A stretch of DNA of 7,150 bases from Acidisphaera sp035272265 (GCA_035272265.1 DATEQV010000228.1:1-7150), one strand, 5' to 3'; shown: positions 1 to 5,351, counted from the first letter of the stretch. The notes: generated from the letters alone by a model not told the origin. A program made the numbers and translations.

Positions 1-191
1 CCGAAGCGGGCGATGTCGACGAAGGTGTCGGCCCCGGCCAACACCGCTAGCAGGCACAACAAAAGCACCTCATCGAGTGGGTACATCACCTTGCCGCGCT
101 GGCGGGGATCGGGCAAGTCACTGAAATGCTTGAGAAAGACGCCTGCCTCGAAAACCGCGCCGCACTCGCCCGCCACGTTGTCCATCGCCAT
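1..191 (-). CDS. ISAs1-family transposase, N-terminal part (cut by window edge)
   Basis: Reading the minus strand from 191 gives 63 codons with no stop before the window edge. Residues from about 21 onward match the N-terminal associated domain of ISAs1-family (H-repeat type) DDE transposases: FSDLPDPRQRGKVMYPLDE, then a leucine-rich segment, then LAGADTFVDIARFG. This domain precedes the catalytic DDE domain, which would lie outside the window to the left. Two in-frame ATG codons (191 and 185) are both possible starts; I chose the outer one, which follows a G-rich stretch (GCGGGGG) that could serve as ribosome binding site. The protein would catalyse transposition of its own insertion sequence. 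Whether the element is intact or a remnant cannot be judged from this part. The family call rests on recognised motif wording, not on a search. Confidence 0.85.
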   Translation of the reverse strand, partial: MAMDNVAGECGAVFEAGVFLKHFSDLPDPRQRGKVMYPLDEVLLLCLLAVLAGADTFVDIARF

Positions 192-272
192 CCCCCGCGA
201 ATCGATTCAGAGGATCGGCACAGATTCAGCGTTTCAGCGATTTGTCACGTACTCCTTCACCCGATTGCCCTG
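1..272 (-). mobile_element. Insertion sequence end, ISAs1-like; boundary uncertain
   Basis: The transposase start at 191 implies that the upstream terminus of the element lies shortly to its right. Base composition falls clearly between about 192 and 330 compared with the surrounding DNA, as expected for a different origin or an untranslated IS end. On the minus strand a sequence beginning CAGGGCAATCGGG starts at 272, 81 bases before the transposase ATG. Many ISAs1-type termini begin with CAGGG as I recall, so this is offered as the candidate inverted repeat. The other end is outside the window, so neither the repeat nor a target duplication can be confirmed, and the boundary could be anywhere between about 192 and 335. 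Confidence 0.3.
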
Positions 273-341
273 GCGATCGGACGATATTAGCTTGACGAAA
301 CCAGGCAGGTCGATCACCGATCGACTCTTTCCGGCAGGCAC
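234..341 (-). CDS. Possible 35-codon open frame or gene remnant after the DUF488 gene
   Basis: Two bases after the DUF488 stop, a GTG at 341 opens a frame that ends at TGA 234-236. The translation (for example SVIDLPGFVKLISSDRQGN in the middle, then RVKEYVTNR) is not arginine- or proline-rich like the shadow frames elsewhere in the window and reads like ordinary protein. It matches nothing I recognise, has no clear ribosome binding site, and crosses the candidate insertion-sequence terminus at 272. It could be a small gene, the tail of a gene disrupted near the insertion, or chance in lower-G+C DNA. Chance is a serious possibility at this length. Confidence 0.18.
   Translation of the reverse strand: MPAGKSRSVIDLPGFVKLISSDRQGNRVKEYVTNR
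309..325. terminator. Weak hairpin downstream of the DUF488 gene
   Basis: A perfect 7-bp inverted repeat, GTCGATC-ACC-GATCGAC, lies 18 bases beyond the DUF488 stop codon. It could form a short stem with a three-base loop in either direction. On the plus strand it is followed by TCTTT, but on the minus strand, where the operon would need it, no run of T follows. It may close the six-gene minus-strand run, but it is weak as an intrinsic terminator and could equally be a chance palindrome. Confidence 0.28.
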
Positions 342-343
342 GG

Positions 344-799
344 CTAGGCGGATCCCGCCGGAAATGGCGGCGTCAGGTGCTCGACGCTCTGGCCGGTCTG
401 CGCCGATATCATTTCGGCGACGATCGCCCGATGGCAGGTGCGGTGATCGCGCTCGAAGCACAGCAGGCAGGCGCGGGCGCCGGTCGCGCGCTGCCGCGCC
501 TCAGCCAGCGCCGCCTGCGGCTGGTCGCCTTTCATGTGGTCGGCGTAAATCCGCCGCATCGTTGCAGGATCGCCACGGCGCACCGCATCGCGCCCCGCCT
601 TGGGCGTGCCGAGCGGCTGCAGGTGCAGGTAGAAGATGCCGGCCTCGGCGAGCGTGGCGGCCAGCAGGCGCTTGGAGAAGCCCGGCTTGCGGGATGACGC
701 CACGGCGCGCACGTCGATCAGCAGATCGACGCCGGCCTCGGTCAGGGTGCGCGTGACCGCATCGACGGTCGTGCCCTCGTAGCCGATCGTGCGGAGCAC
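344..799 (-). CDS. DUF488 domain-containing protein
   Basis: This 151-residue protein has the full DUF488 layout: TIGYEG near the start (residues 4-9), IDVRAVASSRKPGFSK (28-43), and the Cys/His-rich CLLCFERDHRTCHR (111-124) near the end. The DVR, SRKPGF and LLCxE...CHR blocks are the family's conserved elements; the biochemical function of the family is not established, although the clustered Cys and His residues suggest metal binding or a catalytic thiol. I chose the GTG at 799 because it begins directly before the conserved TIGYEG block. The frame stays open further upstream, but that extension overlaps the lipoprotein gene and reads as shadow. It starts 25 bases after the lipoprotein stop, so it is probably the last gene of the minus-strand run. 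No clear ribosome binding site precedes the GTG. Confidence 0.85.
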   Translation of the reverse strand: MLRTIGYEGTTVDAVTRTLTEAGVDLLIDVRAVASSRKPGFSKRLLAATLAEAGIFYLHLQPLGTPKAGRDAVRRGDPATMRRIYADHMKGDQPQAALAEARQRATGARACLLCFERDHRTCHRAIVAEMISAQTGQSVEHLTPPFPAGSA

Positions 800-824
800 G
801 TGGGGGCCGATCGTGCAAATCGGC

Positions 825-1133
825 TCAGAAGAGCCAGTCGAACGGCCCACTATGATACCACGGGTCATTGGTTGGCTGCACCCCGCCGGGCGGCGCGGCG
901 CCGTGCGCGACGAGGCACTTCTGTTCGGCAAGGTGCAGCTTCTGCTGCAACTCGATCTGGTGGTCGGCCTGGTACAGCGGCTGGCCGGCGCCGATCTCGC
1001 GTATCTGCTGCACCTCGGGATCATGGTTGGCGACGTCGTGGCAGAAGGCCTTGACGTTCGACTGCGGCGTCGGCGTGGAACAGCCGGCGAGAGCGGCGAC
1101 GGCGCACGCGCCGAGCGCGACCAGCTTCCTCAT
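825..1133 (-). CDS. Small orphan lipoprotein
   Basis: The product is 102 residues and begins with a classic lipoprotein signal: MRKL, a hydrophobic stretch, and a lipobox LAGC whose cysteine is residue 18. Ser at position +2 with no Asp suggests sorting to the outer membrane, facing the periplasm. The mature part is short and hydrophilic with two cysteines (residues 31 and 73) that could form a disulfide, a glutamine-rich probable helix (about 55-72), and an aromatic tail NDPWYHSGPFDWLF at the C-terminus. I do not recognise the family. Its ATG overlaps the nudC stop as ATGA (4-base overlap), which fixes the start and indicates translational coupling to nudC. The function is unknown; an envelope structural or anchoring role is only a guess from the lipobox. 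Confidence 0.85.
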   Translation of the reverse strand: MRKLVALGACAVAALAGCSTPTPQSNVKAFCHDVANHDPEVQQIREIGAGQPLYQADHQIELQQKLHLAEQKCLVAHGAAPPGGVQPTNDPWYHSGPFDWLF

Positions 1134-2059
1134 GCGCCGGCCAGCCAGTCGTCGATCAGCCGCCGCGCGATGGACAGATCGGGCGGCAGCTCGAAGCCGA
1201 GCGCCTCGCGGTCGTGCACCTGCTCGCGGGTGAACCAGCGCGCGTCGCGCAGTTCCTCGGGGTCGATCACGATCTCCTCCGTCGCGGCCCCGGCGACGAA
1301 GCCGAGCATGATCTGCGCGGGATACGGCCAAGGCTGGCTCGAGTGATACCATACGTCGGCGAGTTCGATTCCTGCCTCCTCGCGCACCTCGCGGCGCACC
1401 GCTTCCTCGAGGCTCTCGCCCGGCTCCACGAACCCGGCGAGCGTCGAATACATCCGCGCGCGCGGGAACCGGTGCGACTGGCCGAGCAAGGCGCGGTCGC
1501 CATGCGTGACGAGCATGATCACGGCAGGGTCGGTGCGCGGGAAGTGCTGCGCGCCGCAGCCGGGGCAGTGCATCACGTTGCCCGCGCTGCGCGGCTCGCA
1601 TTGCGCGCCGCAGACGCCGCAGAAACGGTGGCGCGAGCGCCAGTGCATCAGCGCGCGCGCGTGCGCCAGGATCGCCGCCTCGTCGGCGGGCAGTCCGGCG
1701 ATGGTGGCGGCGCGCAGGTCGCTGAAGCCGGCGCCGAGCTCGGGCGGCAGCAGGGGGACGGGGTCCTCGGCCGCGCTGACGTCGACGGCGAAGACCGGCC
1801 GGTCACCCAGCAGCCCAAGGAACGCCCACGGTCCATCGGCCAGCCGCACCGCCGTGGCGGCGTCGCCGGTCAGGAACACCGCCTCGATCGAGGCATCCGT
1901 CTCGCGCACCAGCGACTTGGCACGCCAGACCGGCACGAACAGCGCGTCGGCCGAGGCGATGGCCGAGGCGATCCACGCCTCGTCGTCGCGCCGGTGCGCC
2001 GCGCGGTCGATCGGGCTCGCCGTGTAGGTGTTGGGCCGTCGGGCCGGATAGGGGTTCAT
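1130..2059 (-). CDS. nudC: NADH pyrophosphatase / NAD-cap RNA hydrolase NudC
   Basis: NudC hydrolyses NAD(H) to NMN(H) and AMP and removes NAD caps from RNA 5' ends in the cytoplasm. The 309-residue product shows all parts in the usual order: an N-terminal domain (about 35-135), a four-cysteine zinc ribbon with CGVC (147-150) and CPGC (165-168), and the Nudix box GFVEPGESLEEAVRREV plus REEAGI (209-231), which fits GX5EX7REUXEEXGU completely. The NudC-specific block SQPWPYP follows (241-247); the E. coli protein has SQPWPFP, so one Phe is Tyr here. Length is somewhat above the E. coli enzyme (257) because of a longer N-terminus, which is usual for alphaproteobacterial forms. The ATG at 2059 was chosen because the open frame beyond it turns arginine/proline-rich and overlaps mgtC. 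It lies 49 bases after mgtC and overlaps the lipoprotein gene by 4 bases. Confidence 0.95.
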   Translation of the reverse strand: MNPYPARRPNTYTASPIDRAAHRRDDEAWIASAIASADALFVPVWRAKSLVRETDASIEAVFLTGDAATAVRLADGPWAFLGLLGDRPVFAVDVSAAEDPVPLLPPELGAGFSDLRAATIAGLPADEAAILAHARALMHWRSRHRFCGVCGAQCEPRSAGNVMHCPGCGAQHFPRTDPAVIMLVTHGDRALLGQSHRFPRARMYSTLAGFVEPGESLEEAVRREVREEAGIELADVWYHSSQPWPYPAQIMLGFVAGAATEEIVIDPEELRDARWFTREQVHDREALGFELPPDLSIARRLIDDWLAGA

Positions 2060-2108
2060 CACGCGTGGTCTGCCACCGCCGGGCCGGCGGGGGCAACTGC
2101 CGGCCGGA

Positions 2109-2798
2109 TCAGGCGGTGGTGCCGACCGACCACGTGGCCGACCGGACCAGCGGCGACGTCTCCAGCTCGGCCGCCACCTGTTCGAGCTCCGCCGCACTCG
2201 CCGTCGTCGGCACGAGGTGCGCGGCGAGCTCGACCTGGCTTTCGCTTTCCGATTCGATCTCGATCTCCCGGATCGGGTAGTGCGCCCGCGTCAGCACCTC
2301 TTCCATCAGGTCCCGAACATCCGAGACGTCGTCGCGCCCGCAGGTCGCGAGCACCCGGTACTGCGCCTCCGCCATGGTTTCCGTGAGCGGGCGGCGGTTG
2401 ACCCAGTCGACCAGCGGGCGGAGCAGCGTGTTGCCGGCGAGCACGAAGGCGGTCACGCCCGCGGCCTCGACCGGCAGGCCGGCGCCGGCGAACGTGCCCA
2501 CCGCCGCCGAGCACCACAGCGTCGCGGCGGTGTTCAGGCCGCGGATGCTGGCGCCGTCCTTCAGGATGACGCCGGCACCCAGAAAGCCGATGCCGGAGAC
2601 GACGTAGGCGATGATCCGCACCGCCCCCTCGGTCCCGGTCAGCCGCAGCCCGAGATCGGAGAACGCGGCGGCGCCGACCGCGACCAGCACGTTGGTGCGC
2701 AACCCGGCCGTCCGCTGCCGCAACTGCCGCTCGAACCCGATCGCGGTGCCGAGCACGAAGGCGACCGCGAGCGCGGAGAAGGTGTTCAGGGTGGCCAT
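2109..2798 (-). CDS. MgtC/SapB family membrane protein
   Basis: The 229-residue product has an MgtC-type membrane domain followed by a soluble tail. Visible family signatures are GFERQ (21-25), RTAGLRTN (29-36), the glycine-rich block SGIGFLGAGVILK (68-80), and IRGLNTAATLWCSAAVG (85-101). Four or five hydrophobic segments lie between residues 5 and 127. The region from about 147 to 229 alternates strands and helices and resembles the ACT-like C-terminal domain of MgtC proteins. MgtC homologues support growth at low magnesium and, in pathogens, inhibit the F-type ATP synthase; they are not proven transporters. It starts 21 bases after the Nramp-related gene, with only a weak GAG-type ribosome binding site, so the two are likely co-transcribed. 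I do not assign the symbol mgtC itself because many paralogues of the family have other roles. Confidence 0.92.
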   Translation of the reverse strand: MATLNTFSALAVAFVLGTAIGFERQLRQRTAGLRTNVLVAVGAAAFSDLGLRLTGTEGAVRIIAYVVSGIGFLGAGVILKDGASIRGLNTAATLWCSAAVGTFAGAGLPVEAAGVTAFVLAGNTLLRPLVDWVNRRPLTETMAEAQYRVLATCGRDDVSDVRDLMEEVLTRAHYPIREIEIESESESQVELAAHLVPTTASAAELEQVAAELETSPLVRSATWSVGTTA

Positions 2799-2819
2799 GA
2801 CGGGCTCGCTCGCGAAGGA

Positions 2820-4478
2820 CTACTGACCGGCCGCGAGCTGCACGACCTTGACCGCGACGAGGACGACCGCGGCGAGCAGGTAGGCGCGCAGGACCGTCAT
2901 CCAGACCCGCTTGCTGAGGCTCAGGTTCGGCGCCGGCAACGCGTCGAGCGGCGGCATGCGCCACCCCGCGCGCATCCGCCGCACTTCGCCCCTCAGCGCC
3001 GGACCGGAGGCCGTGCGAGGCGCGCCGGCACGCCGGCGCAGCGCGGCGAAGGCGCCGAAGCCGGCGAGCCCGAGCGCCGTGCCGGCGCCGAGGATCGCGA
3101 CGATCGTCTCGCCGGACATGTCGGGAAACACGGTCGCCGCGGTCAGCACGATCGACAGCGTCACCAACGCCCAGATCACCGCGCCGGTGAACAGGTTCAG
3201 CCACCGGCCGTTCACCCACGGGCCGAGCACCGCGCGGTCGTTGCACAGCAGCAGCAGGAACACCGTCGCCGAGGGCAGCAGCACGCCCGCGAGCGTCTGC
3301 ACGGCGGTCGTCAGCAGGCCGAGCAGCGCATCGCTGCCGAACAGCACCAGCGCGGCGGCCGCGGCGATCAGGCCGGCATAGACGGCGTAGAAGCCGCTTG
3401 CGTCCGTGGCGTTGCGGTGCAGCGAGTGGCGCAGCGCGAGCACGTCGCCGATCGCATAGGCGGTCGACAGCGACACCGCTGACGCGCCGATGATGCTCGC
3501 GTCCAGCAGCGCCAGCGCGAACATCACGCCCGCCGTGCGTCCCGCATACGCCTCCAGCCCCGACGCCACGGCGCCCGCATCGGTGAACTGGCCGAAGCCG
3601 GACGTGCCGGCGAACGCCACCGCCGCGGCGGCCATCAGGGCGACCGCGCCGACCACCACGATGACGATGCCGATCCACAGGTCGGCCTTCTCGTAGGCCA
3701 TGAAGTGCGGCGTGATCCGCTTGTCGATCACGTAGCTCTGCTGGAAGAACAGCTGCCACGGCGCGATCGTGGTGCCGACGATCGCGGTCACCAGCAGCAT
3801 CACGTCGGACAGCTTTCCGTCCGCCGGGAAGCGCGGCACGAACAGGCCGTGCGCGATCTGCGACAGCGGCGGATGCACCAACACGAACACCGGGATCAGC
3901 AGCAGGCTGAAGAAGCACAGCGCGAGCGAGAAGCGCTCGAAGCGGCGGAAGCTGCCGGTGCTCGCGGCCGAGATGATGACGCCGGCGGCCACCACGATGC
4001 CCCACACGCGCGGCACGCCGAGATAGCCGAGGGCGAGGTTGATGCCGATGAACTCGGTGACAATGGTCAGGCCGTTGAGCAGGAACAGGTCGATGACGCT
4101 GAACGCGCCCCAGAACTTGCCGAACCGCTCCAGGATCAGCCGCGCGTGGCCGACGCCGGTCACCGCGCCGAGGCGCACGACCATCTCCTGGTTGACGTAG
4201 AGCACCGGCACCAGCAGCAGCAGCGTCCACAGCAGGGCGGTGCCGTAGTTCTGCCCGGCCTGCGTGTAGGTGCCGAAGGCGCCGGCGTCGTTGTCGCCGA
4301 CCATCACGATCAGGCCGGGACCGAGGATGGCGGCGAGCGTGCGCAGGCGCATGCCCCAGCCGCGGACGGGGCGGAGATCGTGCTGGCGGATGGTGCCGAG
4401 CGCGCCCCTGATGTCGCCGAGATGCGCGGGATCGAGGACGGCGGAGCGGGCCTGGGTGCTGATGACGAGATCGGACAT
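2820..4478 (-). CDS. Nramp-related divalent metal transporter, non-canonical metal site
   Basis: This 552-residue integral membrane protein has the Nramp (SLC11-like, LeuT fold) organisation with about 11-12 hydrophobic segments. The TM1 block GPGLIVMVGDNDAGAFGT (53-70) aligns without gaps to the canonical Nramp GPG...DPGN region: the metal-binding Asp is kept (D64), but Pro becomes A65 and Asn becomes A67. In TM6, GTTIAPWQLFFQQS (235-248) replaces the usual MPH motif, so the soft-metal Met is A239 and His is W241. Loss of that Met is a feature described for Nramp-related magnesium transporters, so Mg2+ or another hard cation is a more likely substrate than Mn2+ or Fe2+. About 45 N-terminal residues precede TM1, and a cytosolic linker (about 481-525) leads to one extra C-terminal hydrophobic helix (528-548). 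The ATG at 4478 has only a weak AAGG ten bases upstream. It is followed directly by the MgtC-family gene. Confidence 0.92.
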   Translation of the reverse strand: MSDLVISTQARSAVLDPAHLGDIRGALGTIRQHDLRPVRGWGMRLRTLAAILGPGLIVMVGDNDAGAFGTYTQAGQNYGTALLWTLLLLVPVLYVNQEMVVRLGAVTGVGHARLILERFGKFWGAFSVIDLFLLNGLTIVTEFIGINLALGYLGVPRVWGIVVAAGVIISAASTGSFRRFERFSLALCFFSLLLIPVFVLVHPPLSQIAHGLFVPRFPADGKLSDVMLLVTAIVGTTIAPWQLFFQQSYVIDKRITPHFMAYEKADLWIGIVIVVVGAVALMAAAAVAFAGTSGFGQFTDAGAVASGLEAYAGRTAGVMFALALLDASIIGASAVSLSTAYAIGDVLALRHSLHRNATDASGFYAVYAGLIAAAAALVLFGSDALLGLLTTAVQTLAGVLLPSATVFLLLLCNDRAVLGPWVNGRWLNLFTGAVIWALVTLSIVLTAATVFPDMSGETIVAILGAGTALGLAGFGAFAALRRRAGAPRTASGPALRGEVRRMRAGWRMPPLDALPAPNLSLSKRVWMTVLRAYLLAAVVLVAVKVVQLAAGQ

Positions 4479-4508
4479 GGCGACGTGACCTTGGGCGGAG
4501 GGAGGGAA

Positions 4509-4531
4509 GCTGCCCGGCGGCGCCGGGCAGC
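4509..4531 (-). promoter_or_regulatory. Perfect 11-bp inverted repeat between small ORF and transporter gene
   Basis: GCTGCCCGGCG, one base, then CGCCGGGCAGC form a perfect inverted repeat; a realistic RNA hairpin is a 9-bp G+C-only stem with a five-base loop. It lies 34 bases beyond the stop of the 59-residue ORF and 30 bases before the transporter ATG on the minus strand. In the minus direction the stem is followed by TTCCCTCCCTCC, pyrimidine-rich but poor in consecutive T. It could be an intrinsic terminator or attenuator, or an RNA stabilising stem that sets different levels for the two genes. A 9-bp or longer perfect stem is less likely to be chance than the many short G+C palindromes here, but this is inference from sequence shape only. 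Confidence 0.4.
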
Positions 4532-4565
4532 ACGGCTGGCTCAGCGAGGCTCGGCCGCGCCGGCG

Positions 4566-4745
4566 TCAGCCAGAAGGGTCCTCTCCCTCGTCGGGCCGCC
4601 AGCGGCAGACCGGCCGTCCGTCAGGCGCGATGTGCCGCTCGGCGACGATGCGCGGACGCGACGTCCCGACGCCTGCCGCATCGAGGCGGAACGGATCGGG
4701 CACCTCGTGCGCCCGGAGCAGATCAAGGTTGAGGAAGCCGGTCAT
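4566..4745 (-). CDS. Hypothetical 59-residue protein
   Basis: The frame begins at ATG 4745, preceded by AAGGAG with a 7-base gap, the best ribosome binding site in the window, which both supports the gene and fixes the start over the TTG 21 bases upstream. The product begins MTGFLNLDLLRAHEVPDPF and continues with a balanced composition, ending in an acidic tail (WRPDEGEDPSG). It has one cysteine (residue 47), no signal peptide and no membrane segment, so it should be cytoplasmic. I do not recognise a family. It lies 87 bases before the Nramp-related gene on the same strand, with an inverted repeat in between, so it may be the first gene of that transcript. It could also be an independent gene, or a translated leader that influences the downstream genes. 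Confidence 0.65.
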   Translation of the reverse strand: MTGFLNLDLLRAHEVPDPFRLDAAGVGTSRPRIVAERHIAPDGRPVCRWRPDEGEDPSG

Positions 4746-4752
4746 TGGCCCT

Positions 4753-4758
4753 CTCCTT
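4753..4758 (-). promoter_or_regulatory. Strong Shine-Dalgarno site of the 59-residue ORF
   Basis: AAGGAG on the minus strand, seven bases before ATG 4745. It decides the start of the small gene and is notably stronger than the sites before the transporter, mgtC-family and DUF488 genes. Confidence 0.7.
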
Positions 4759-4766
4759 CGACTCAA

Positions 4767-5023
4767 GCGGTTGCTCGAGCCCGGGAGGGCGTGACCAATC
4801 GGCCTAGCGCGTGAGCGCCGACGGCCTCATGGATGCATGCGCTACCCGTGCGACGGTCCAACCGGCTGAAGCGCACACGGCAGGCTTGCGCCTACTGTGG
4901 CTCTCGCCAGGCTGGCTGGTAGATCGCGGTTTCATGTCATCCCATGCTGGTTGAAGTCGGCCCGGCTATTCACCGGACCGGCACGGCGGAAAGCCGAGGC
5001 TCGCCACGGCGCCGAAACCGCGA
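4767..5023. other. Intergenic region between divergent genes
   Basis: No gene is visible here on either strand. The region must carry the promoter for the minus-strand run and possibly that of the plus-strand regulator. On the minus strand a TTGGAC (4856-4861) resembles a -35 box, but nothing close to a -10 consensus lies at the right distance, so I do not call a promoter. A short GCGC-GTGA-GCGC hairpin with a GNRA-type loop sits at 4807-4818, and there is a cluster of overlapping small palindromes (CATGGATGCATGC, 4829-4841). No second copy of the TATACCC/GGGTATA operator was found here; a single ACCC half-site-like match at 4842-4846 (TACCC) is not convincing. Confidence 0.5.
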
Positions 5024-5042
5024 TATACCCATACCGGGTATA
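5024..5042. promoter_or_regulatory. Palindromic operator of the FrmR/CsoR-family gene
   Basis: TATACCC-ATACC-GGGTATA is a perfect 7-bp inverted repeat with a 5-base spacer. It ends 12 bases before the TTG start of the regulator. Operators of the FrmR/RcnR/CsoR family commonly consist of A+T-rich ends flanking C and G runs (TAC...C / G...GTA), and the genes are usually autoregulated, so this is very probably the regulator's own binding site. It also contains TATACC and TATAGG stretches that could overlap a -10 element, in which case binding would block RNA polymerase. Confidence 0.72.
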
Positions 5043-5054
5043 GGTTCAAGTGCT

Positions 5055-5327
5055 TTGTCGTCGCGCGACGAAGAAAAATCCAAGCTGCTCAAGCGACTGA
5101 CTCGCATTCGCGGGCAGGTCGAGGCGCTGCGCCGGGCGGTCGACGCCGACGCCGGCACTGCCGCCGTGCTGCAGCAGGCGACCGCATGCCGCGGCGCGCT
5201 CGAGGGCTTCATCGCCGAGGTGATCGAGGATCACATCCGCGAACGCCTCGTCGACGCCAAGGACGGCGCCGAGATCGCCACCGCCGCCGAGGAACTGATC
5301 GACATCGTGCACTCGTACCTGACCTGA
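5055..5327 (+). CDS. FrmR/RcnR/CsoR-family transcriptional regulator lacking the sensing Cys
   Basis: The 90-residue product is an all-helical DUF156 (CsoR/RcnR/FrmR) repressor; these tetramers bind operator DNA until a metal or formaldehyde reacts with them. From the TTG start it aligns without gaps to E. coli FrmR as I recall it (91 residues): RIRGQVEAL (17-25), VLQQ (38-41), CRGALEGFIAEVIEDHIRE (45-63). The family's His60 is kept, but the position of the conserved Cys35 is Thr (DADAGTAAV, 31-38), and residue 2 is Ser where FrmR has the reactive Pro. A cysteine occurs instead at 45. It therefore should not sense formaldehyde by the FrmR crosslink, nor nickel or copper in the standard way. 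I chose TTG 5055 over the ATG at 4944 because the longer start would translate through the operator and add an arginine-rich stretch. The ribosome binding site is weak. Confidence 0.88.
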   Translation: MSSRDEEKSKLLKRLTRIRGQVEALRRAVDADAGTAAVLQQATACRGALEGFIAEVIEDHIRERLVDAKDGAEIATAAEELIDIVHSYLT

Positions 5328-5351
5328 GCCGGGCGGCCCGGACCGGCCGGG

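Noticed and set aside
2059..4533. A very long open frame (824 codons) on the minus strand across the transporter and MgtC-family genes
   Set aside because: Its translation is dominated by Arg, Ala, Gly and Pro without domains. It is a high-G+C shadow of two well-identified genes in another minus-strand frame.
4541..4726. Alternative 61-codon minus-strand frame overlapping the 59-residue ORF
   Set aside because: Arg/Ser-rich composition and no ribosome binding site; the other frame has a strong site and a protein-like translation.
1214..4814. Several long plus-strand open frames (1214-2386, 2217-3482, 3705-4814)
   Set aside because: They are antisense to nudC, the MgtC-family gene and the transporter gene, and are rich in Arg, Gln, His and Ala; they mirror the codon bias of the true genes and show no motifs.
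4944..5054. Longer start (ATG 4944) for the FrmR/CsoR-family regulator
   Set aside because: It adds 37 residues not present in the family and would place the operator palindrome inside the coding region; the TTG at 5055 gives the family's normal length.
4746..5054. Possible riboswitch (for example magnesium-sensing) in the leader region
   Set aside because: I could not find an M-box-like or other recognisable conserved core by eye; only short palindromes are present.
5329..5351. Possible terminator after the regulator gene (CCGGG/CCCGG and CCCGG/CCGGG stems)
   Set aside because: Only 5-bp stems, mutually exclusive, with a short TTGT after the second; in G+C-rich DNA such stems are common.
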